Shown: piece after piece, positions 59,088-64,000 of the stretch | Layout of the letters: each line of letters begins with the position of its first letter | Position numbering within the stretch: the stretch's first letter is position 1 | Source: Nitrogeniibacter aestuarii | GTDB lineage: Bacteria; Pseudomonadota; Gammaproteobacteria; Burkholderiales; Rhodocyclaceae | Assembly: GCF_017309585.1 (NCBI RefSeq) | Contig: NZ_CP071321.1 | Location: 4,608,001 to 4,672,000 of the forward strand | DNA: 64,000 nucleotides | Reading direction: 5' to 3' | The notes under the pieces: generated by a model | Seen by the model: the letters and a program-made list of their open reading frames with translations, nothing else | The model's database searches: none | What the model was told of the DNA's origin: nothing | Translations under genes and position numbers: made by a program

Positions 59088-60341
59088 TCAGCTGGAGCGC
59101 TCTTCGCTGCGGCGGCCCGACTGGATGCCCAGTTGCTTGAGCTTGCGGTACAGGTGGGTGCGTTCAAGGCCGGTTTTCTCGGCCAGGCGGGTCATGTTGC
59201 CGCCTTCGAGCTGAAGGTGGTGTTCGAAATACACCCGCTCGAAGGCCTCACGAGCCTCCCGCAGCGGCAGGTCGAGTGGCAGACCATGGGTGAGCGGTGC
59301 CGGGCTGAGCAGGCGCTGGACGTCTTCACCGGTGATGGCCTCGTCGAGGGTGCCCAGTGCGAGTGAGCGCACTGCACCGCGTAACTGGGCATACCCGCCG
59401 CTCCAGCCACGGGTGCGCAGGGCGTTGAGGGCACCGGTGTCGAACTTGCGATTGGGCACCTCGCCGCTTTCGACCAGATGGACCAGCAGCTGGTTGGCCA
59501 GGTCCGGAATGTCATCGCGCACTTCGTCCAGGCTCGGGATCGCCAGGCTGACCTCGAAGAGCCGCTTGACGGTGGTGGCATCCCAGCCCTGTTCGATGAG
59601 GTCATCGGCACCGCTGGCCGAGGCCACGGCCAGGTGCAGATCGTAACGGTCGAGCCGTTCGAGGGTGAAGGCCAGGTTCTTCTGTTGCAGTCGCGACAGG
59701 CGACCGAGTTCTTCAATGAAGAGAATGCCGCCCTGGGCGGCCTGCAGCTGATCGAGATCGATGGGGCCGGTGACGGTGCCCAGATCGAGCCAGTGCTCCC
59801 GCCGGGTGGGCAGGCTGCGTGCCGCCAGTTCGGCCAGACTGCCCCCTTGCACGCGGAACATCACATGCCGCGCACGCAGGCTGATCTGGCCCAGGCGCTT
59901 GGCCAGGTCCTTGAGCATGCTGGAGCGGGGAAAGGCGGCGAGGGTCAGGGGGCTGATGCGCTGGCTTTCCTGGCCGCCACGGCTTTCCAGTGCGCGCTTG
60001 ACCGTGCCTAGCAGTTTCTGCAGGGCGATGGGTTTTTCCAGGTAGTCGATGGCGCCGATGCGGGTCGCTTCCACCGCGGTGTCGATGGTGCCGTGCCCCG
60101 ACATCATGATCACCGGCATGTTGAGCTGCCCGCCGGCAGACCACTCCTTGAGCAGCGAGATGCCGTCCGAGTCGGGCATCCAGATGTCGAGCAGGACCAG
60201 ATCAGGTCGGGCCTTGTTGCGCTGGGCACGGGCTGCCGCCGCGTTTTCGGCCACGGTGATGTCGAAGCCCTCATCGCTGAGGATTTCGGAGAGCAGTTCG
60301 CGAATGCCGACTTCATCGTCGACGATCAATATGGATGGCAT
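59088..60341 (-). CDS. ntrX: NtrX-like response regulator with degenerate AAA+ domain
   Basis: This 417-aa protein has a receiver domain (about 1–120) with phospho-Asp in LVLLDIWMPD (near 52), Thr-equivalent in MSGHG, and Lys in YLEKPI. The central part (about 140–330) matches the sigma-54 activator ATPase only weakly. There is no Walker A (GESGTGKE) and no GAFTGA loop, and the Walker B region reads GGILFIEELGRL. The C-terminus is a Fis-type helix-turn-helix (LEGGNMTRLAEKTGLERTHLYRKLKQLGI). It should bind DNA when phosphorylated by NtrY but probably cannot remodel sigma-54 polymerase. The family handles nitrogen, redox or envelope responses. Confidence 0.92.
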   Translation of the reverse strand: MPSILIVDDEVGIRELLSEILSDEGFDITVAENAAAARAQRNKARPDLVLLDIWMPDSDGISLLKEWSAGGQLNMPVIMMSGHGTIDTAVEATRIGAIDYLEKPIALQKLLGTVKRALESRGGQESQRISPLTLAAFPRSSMLKDLAKRLGQISLRARHVMFRVQGGSLAELAARSLPTRREHWLDLGTVTGPIDLDQLQAAQGGILFIEELGRLSRLQQKNLAFTLERLDRYDLHLAVASASGADDLIEQGWDATTVKRLFEVSLAIPSLDEVRDDIPDLANQLLVHLVESGEVPNRKFDTGALNALRTRGWSGGYAQLRGAVRSLALGTLDEAITGEDVQRLLSPAPLTHGLPLDLPLREAREAFERVYFEHHLQLEGGNMTRLAEKTGLERTHLYRKLKQLGIQSGRRSEERSS

Positions 60342-60343
60342 GT

Positions 60344-62464
60344 TCAGTCTGTTTCATCGGCCACCGGGCGCAAATGAATGCGCACTTCGGCACCGCCGGT
60401 GTCCCGGTTGACCAGGCGGATATCTCCGCCGTGTTCATCAACGATTTTCTTGACGATGGCCAGGCCCAGGCCTGACCCCCGCTTCTTGGTGGTGTAGTAG
60501 GGCTCGAACGCCCGGGCGAGCATATCGGGCGGGAAACCTGTGCCCTCGTCCGCGACGCTCATGCGAACCCGCCCCGTGCGACGCAAGGTGGTGGCGATGG
60601 TAATACTCCCCGATGCGTTGTCGGCCATGGCGTCCTGTGCATTTTGCAACAGATTATGGATCACTTGCCGCAATTGCGATGCGTCACCGACGATTTGCGG
60701 GATTTCCGGGTCGAGTTCCGGCCGGATCGGCACGACCGAGGTCTCGTACAGCGCCAGCACTTCCCGGATGAGGGCATTGAGATCCACGCGACCCAGTGTG
60801 GGTGATGGGAGCTTGGCGTAATCGCGGAAGGCGTTGACCAGATTCTTCATGGCCTCCACCTGATTGACGATGGTGGTGGTGGCACGTTCGAGCATGGCAC
60901 GACCGTCTTCGTCGAGTTGCGAGGCGAGTTTGAGTCCGAGGCGTTCGGCCGAGAGCTGGATGGGCGTGAGCGGATTCTTGATCTCGTGAGCCAGCCGGCG
61001 CGCAACTTCGGCCCAGGCGGCGGTGCGTTCGGCGGCGATCAGATGTGAGATATCGTCAAACACCACCACGGTGCCACCGCCGGAGACCTGGGGCAGGCGT
61101 GAGCCGTGGATCAGCAAGGTGAGCTGGCCACCTTCGGCGGAACGGAGTTCGATTTGCTCATGCCAGTCGTCATCGCCGCGTTTGAAGGCGGCGAGCAGGG
61201 CATCGCGAAATTCGGTGTGACCGGGCCACTCGGCCAGGGGAATGTTCTCGTGGTCGTCGAGGGTGTCGTCGAGAATCTGGGTGGCGCCCCGGTTGGCGGC
61301 GCGCAGGGTGCCGTCGGCCGCAAAGGCCAGCACGCCCGTCGACAGGTTGGCCAGCACGCTTTCCAGATATGCGCGTGAGGCCTCCACGGCCGCCTGGTGC
61401 CGGTCAGCCTGGGCCCGGGCCTCGTCGAGCTGACGGGTCATCTGGTTGAACGATTGCAGCAGGCCGCCGAGTTCGTCGTGGGTGGGCAGCGCCCGGCGGG
61501 GGGAGTAGTCACCCTGGGCGACGGCTGCCGTACCCTGAGAGAGGATCACCAGCGGCTTGATGAGGCGGCGGGCGAGCACGAAAGCAATGGCCACTGCGGC
61601 CAGCAGGGCCAGCATGAGCGAGAGGGTCAGCGCGAGGGTATAGATGGTCTTGAGGCCTTCACGCCCGAGCGAAAGCTGCTGGTAGTCCCGATAGGCGGCC
61701 TGCACGGCGTTGGCGTGACGGCTGAGCGTATCGGGCACGGGCTGGCGCAGCAGCAGGTACAGCGGATCGGAGGCAATGTTCTGAGCCGGGACCGGTACCA
61801 CCACCATCATTTCGATATGGCCTTCTTCGTCGGTACTCATGAAGCGGGCACGCTGGCCTGATCGCGCCTGGTGCATCTGATCGGCCCGCGGCAGGGTGGG
61901 CATGAGCATGCTCACGTCCGACGATGCGGTGGCGAGCACGCGTCCTCCGTCCGAGAACACCGTGGCCGTATTCACGCCGGCCTGCTCACGCAGACGGTTG
62001 AGGCGCGACACCGCCAGGGCGGGATTGACGGAGAGTTCGAGCGCCATCTCCCGCGCCCGGTCTTCAAGCTGGCTGGTCAGGTGATCGAAGGTGCTCTGCC
62101 CGAGGGCGATGCCGCCTTCCAGGGCCGCATCCACGCGTACGTTGAACCAGGTTTCGATGCTGCGCATGACGAACTGCAGGGAGATGATGTAGACCACCGT
62201 GCCCGGCACGATGGCCATGAGCGCAAAGAACACCAGCAGGCGGCGCTTGAGACGTGAGCCGAAGCGGCCGGCCTTGATGTCGTGAATCAGGCGATTGATC
62301 TGGAACCCGACCAGACCCAGTAGCGCCACCACGAAGAAGCCGTTGATGGCGAGCAGGATCGGGTAGCTGCCGGAGAGCAACTCCGAGTTGGCAGTTGCCC
62401 GGGTCAGCAGAAACAGCGACGCCCCTGCCAGCGCAGCAGCGATGATGATCGCGATCTGTTTCAT
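60344..62464 (-). CDS. ntrY: Sensor histidine kinase NtrY
   Basis: This 706-aa membrane kinase has TM helices at about 5–22, 38–58 and 78–100. A periplasmic sensing loop runs to about 280, and a fourth TM (LTLSLMLALLAAVAIAFVLA) follows. The HAMP domain (RRLIKPLVILSQGTAAVA) is next, then a PAS domain (about 365–470), HisKA with LAHEIKNPLTPIQLSAERL, and HATPase_c with DEGTGFPPDMLARAFEPYYTTK and GSGLGLAIVKK. It phosphorylates NtrX. The stop lies 2 nt before the ntrX start. It overlaps the upstream DUF4390 gene by 4 nt. The ligand is unknown. Confidence 0.96.
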   Translation of the reverse strand: MKQIAIIIAAALAGASLFLLTRATANSELLSGSYPILLAINGFFVVALLGLVGFQINRLIHDIKAGRFGSRLKRRLLVFFALMAIVPGTVVYIISLQFVMRSIETWFNVRVDAALEGGIALGQSTFDHLTSQLEDRAREMALELSVNPALAVSRLNRLREQAGVNTATVFSDGGRVLATASSDVSMLMPTLPRADQMHQARSGQRARFMSTDEEGHIEMMVVVPVPAQNIASDPLYLLLRQPVPDTLSRHANAVQAAYRDYQQLSLGREGLKTIYTLALTLSLMLALLAAVAIAFVLARRLIKPLVILSQGTAAVAQGDYSPRRALPTHDELGGLLQSFNQMTRQLDEARAQADRHQAAVEASRAYLESVLANLSTGVLAFAADGTLRAANRGATQILDDTLDDHENIPLAEWPGHTEFRDALLAAFKRGDDDWHEQIELRSAEGGQLTLLIHGSRLPQVSGGGTVVVFDDISHLIAAERTAAWAEVARRLAHEIKNPLTPIQLSAERLGLKLASQLDEDGRAMLERATTTIVNQVEAMKNLVNAFRDYAKLPSPTLGRVDLNALIREVLALYETSVVPIRPELDPEIPQIVGDASQLRQVIHNLLQNAQDAMADNASGSITIATTLRRTGRVRMSVADEGTGFPPDMLARAFEPYYTTKKRGSGLGLAIVKKIVDEHGGDIRLVNRDTGGAEVRIHLRPVADETD

Positions 62465-63039
62465 TGAACCGGAATCGGGCTCGCCAGGAAGGTCCAGCGC
62501 AACCAGTCGGACTCGATCTCCCAGTCACGACTGCCGATGGTGGAGACCTGGAAGGGGCGGGGTAGCAATTCGGTTTCCAGCCGGAAGCGGAGCTGGACGT
62601 TGTAAGACTCACCCGGAACCAGGGTCTTCATTGGCGTGATGGCCCAGCGGCGGATGCGGGTCATGGTCTCGAGCGCACTGTCGAGCGTTTCGAAGTCCTG
62701 ATGCAGTGAGCCGATGGCCAGCCGGTAGCTGCGGGTCATGGGGTGATAGCTGAGACTGAACTCGAGGCGCTCGCTCGCCAGCGTGGCGTCGAACCAGTAC
62801 CAGCGGGGTGACTCGATGCTGGCTTCGGCGACAAAGTTGATCGGCACAGCCTGATCGATGGCATCAATGACTGCCTCGCTCAGCTTGAGCGAAACATCGG
62901 CGTTGATCACGTATTCGCTGCCCTCGGTCACGATCTCGGCGTAACGGATCGCGGCATCGCTGGCGTGGGCGCTCAGACTGGTGACCAGGCTCATGACCAG
63001 CATGAACCTGACGATCATACCGATCAGTCGATCAGCCAT
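62461..63039 (-). CDS. DUF4390 domain protein
   Basis: The start is put at the ATG at 63039 (MADRLIGMIVRFMLVMSL), which overlaps the rsmB end by 8 nt; an open frame to 63081 runs further into rsmB. The 192-aa product has a signal peptide or N-terminal anchor (cleavage likely after LSAHA). The periplasmic domain matches DUF4390 (INADVSLKLSEAVIDAID, GVPINFV-like PINFVAEASIE, RRWAITPMKTL). It sits between rsmB and ntrY in many betaproteobacteria, which suggests a role in NtrY sensing. Function is not known. Confidence 0.9.
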   Translation of the reverse strand: MADRLIGMIVRFMLVMSLVTSLSAHASDAAIRYAEIVTEGSEYVINADVSLKLSEAVIDAIDQAVPINFVAEASIESPRWYWFDATLASERLEFSLSYHPMTRSYRLAIGSLHQDFETLDSALETMTRIRRWAITPMKTLVPGESYNVQLRFRLETELLPRPFQVSTIGSRDWEIESDWLRWTFLASPIPVQ

Positions 63040-64000
63040 CCTTGCGCAGCAGGGCGTAGTAAAAGCCGTCATGGTCGGCATTGGGCAGCACGATTCTCTC
63101 GATCCGGTTGTCGATCATCATGCGTTTTGCATCGGCATGACGGGTGCAGAAGCGTGCGATCTGCGTGCGGTTTTCTTCTTCGAAGACCGAGCAGGTCACG
63201 TAGAGCATTGTGCCACCCGGTGCGAGCGTCTGCCAAAGCGCATCGAGAATTTTTGCCTGCTGGGCGGCAAAAGCAGGGATATCGGTGTTGCGTCGGAGCC
63301 ACTTGATGTCAGGATGGCGCCGCACGACGCCCGATGCCGAGCAGGGCACATCGGCCAGGATGCGATCGAATGGCTGACCGTCCCACCAACGATCCAGTTC
63401 GACGCAATCGGCAATCTTGATCTCGGCGGTGGCGCCGATACGGCTCAGGTTCTCTTCGATACGGCGGGCGCGTTTCGGGTCGAGTTCGAGCGCAGTCACC
63501 CTGGCGTCGGCAAGCTCCAGGATATGTGCCGTTTTCCCTCCGGGGGCGGCGCAGGCATCGAGAATACGCTCGCCATCCCGGGGCGCCAGCCATCGGGCTG
63601 CCCATTGCGCACCGGCGTCCTGCACCGAGAACTGTCCTTCGAAGAAGCCGGGGATGCGCTCCACCGGGCATGGCGCGTCGAGCAGCAGCGCATCATTGTC
63701 GAGAAGGCGGGCTTCGATCCCGGCCTCGGCAAGCCTGGCCTGAGCCTGCCTTGAAGTCAGATGTCGCCGGTTGGCGCGCAATGCCATTGGCGGGTGCATG
63801 TTGCCGGCGGCGAGAACGGATTCCCACTCGTTGGGGTAGCTGCGGCGCAGACGCTTGATCCACCAGTCCGGGTGGCACAGTCGGGCAGCGTCGTCGCGGT
63901 CGGCTTTGGCGCGCAATTCGTCAATCCGGCGCAAGAGGTTTCGCAACACGCCATTGACGACACCCTTCAGACCGACGGCGTGGAAGGCGGCGGCATTGAC
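63032..64000 (-). CDS. rsmB: 16S rRNA (cytosine-967-C5)-methyltransferase RsmB (5' partial)
   Basis: The frame is open to the window edge (residues VNAAAFHAVGLKGVVNGVLR precede the first internal GTG), so the N-terminus is outside. Visible are part of the NusB-like domain and the full methyltransferase domain: CHPDWWIKRLR, SVQDAGAQWAARWL, the SAM motif DACAAPGGKTAHILE, ADVPCSASGVVRRHPDIKW with the assisting Cys, and TCSVFEEEN with the catalytic Cys. It methylates C967 of 16S rRNA. It overlaps DUF4390 by 8 nt. Confidence 0.97.
   Translation of the reverse strand, partial: VNAAAFHAVGLKGVVNGVLRNLLRRIDELRAKADRDDAARLCHPDWWIKRLRRSYPNEWESVLAAGNMHPPMALRANRRHLTSRQAQARLAEAGIEARLLDNDALLLDAPCPVERIPGFFEGQFSVQDAGAQWAARWLAPRDGERILDACAAPGGKTAHILELADARVTALELDPKRARRIEENLSRIGATAEIKIADCVELDRWWDGQPFDRILADVPCSASGVVRRHPDIKWLRRNTDIPAFAAQQAKILDALWQTLAPGGTMLYVTCSVFEEENRTQIARFCTRHADAKRMMIDNRIERIVLPNADHDGFYYALLRKDG

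Noticed and set aside
1..64000. tRNA, rRNA or CRISPR array
   Set aside because: No cloverleaf-like gap, ribosomal sequence or regularly spaced direct repeats were noticed in the intergenic regions.

Overview
The window reads as chromosomal DNA of a high-GC betaproteobacterium, most likely of the Rhodocyclales/Zoogloeaceae (Azoarcus–Thauera–Zoogloea-like). Four things point there. There is an EarP/EF-P pair in which EF-P carries Arg32. There is a PEP-CTERM (exosortase substrate) protein. The rsmB–DUF4390–ntrY–ntrX–trkA–trkH–hemE–priA block is all on one strand. A glutathione-dependent formaldehyde module of the class III ADH + FrmB type is also present. Genus assignment is inference. No tRNA, rRNA, insertion sequence or CRISPR array was seen.

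Layout. 1–5.6 kb: a hybrid PAS histidine kinase (5' end outside the window), a coupled REC–HD-GYP regulator and a Ycf46-like AAA ATPase. 5.7–6.5 kb: a PEP-CTERM protein. 6.8–9.4 kb: the pxpBCA 5-oxoprolinase operon. 9.4–11 kb: a Kef-type antiporter. 11.3–12.5 kb: a three-domain META/LprI/MliC-like secreted protein and a small lipoprotein. 12.6–16.3 kb: an LLM oxidoreductase, a lone receiver protein, an unknown gene, then terC-like and srkA. 16.4–19.1 kb: sirtuin, 3-hydroxybutyrate dehydrogenase and patatin, all one way. 19.2–22.1 kb: a tight operon of SagB/ThcOx-like dehydrogenase, rhodanese–ankyrin fusion and a small unknown protein. 22.1–34 kb: mostly single housekeeping genes, including msrB, a GATase-like protein without its Cys, a flavoprotein, mscS, an OmpA-like lipoprotein, a split Aer-like PAS + MCP pair, rdgC, rsuA and a TauE/SafE permease. 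34.1–35.9 kb: earP–efp. 36–39 kb: a LysR regulator divergent from frmA–frmB. 39.1–43.7 kb: lipoprotein–ampG–smug1, an unknown gene, then ROK kinase–MOSC. 43.7–53.1 kb: the unusual region. 53.5–64 kb: hemE, two trkH, trkA, ntrX, ntrY, DUF4390 and rsmB (cut by the window edge), all on the minus strand.

The most interesting region is 43.7–53.1 kb. Read on the minus strand it runs: intact priA, a 978-aa WG-repeat/Sel1 protein, a decayed priA 3' end, a 984-aa paralogous WG/Sel1 protein, and a second priA 3' end lying inside the 3' part of a small membrane-protein ORF. Each large WG/Sel1 gene therefore sits between two priA 3' ends. This suggests repeated integration of WG/Sel1 cassettes at the priA terminus, each bringing a new priA tail and displacing the old one. 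The priA–hemE intergenic region also holds an AT-rich stretch and a dense cluster of DnaA-box-like 9-mers in an inverted repeat.

Other notable points are an NtrX whose AAA+ domain has lost Walker A and GAFTGA, a GATase-like protein with Cys→Gly at the nucleophile, and a terminator-shaped hairpin in the terC leader.
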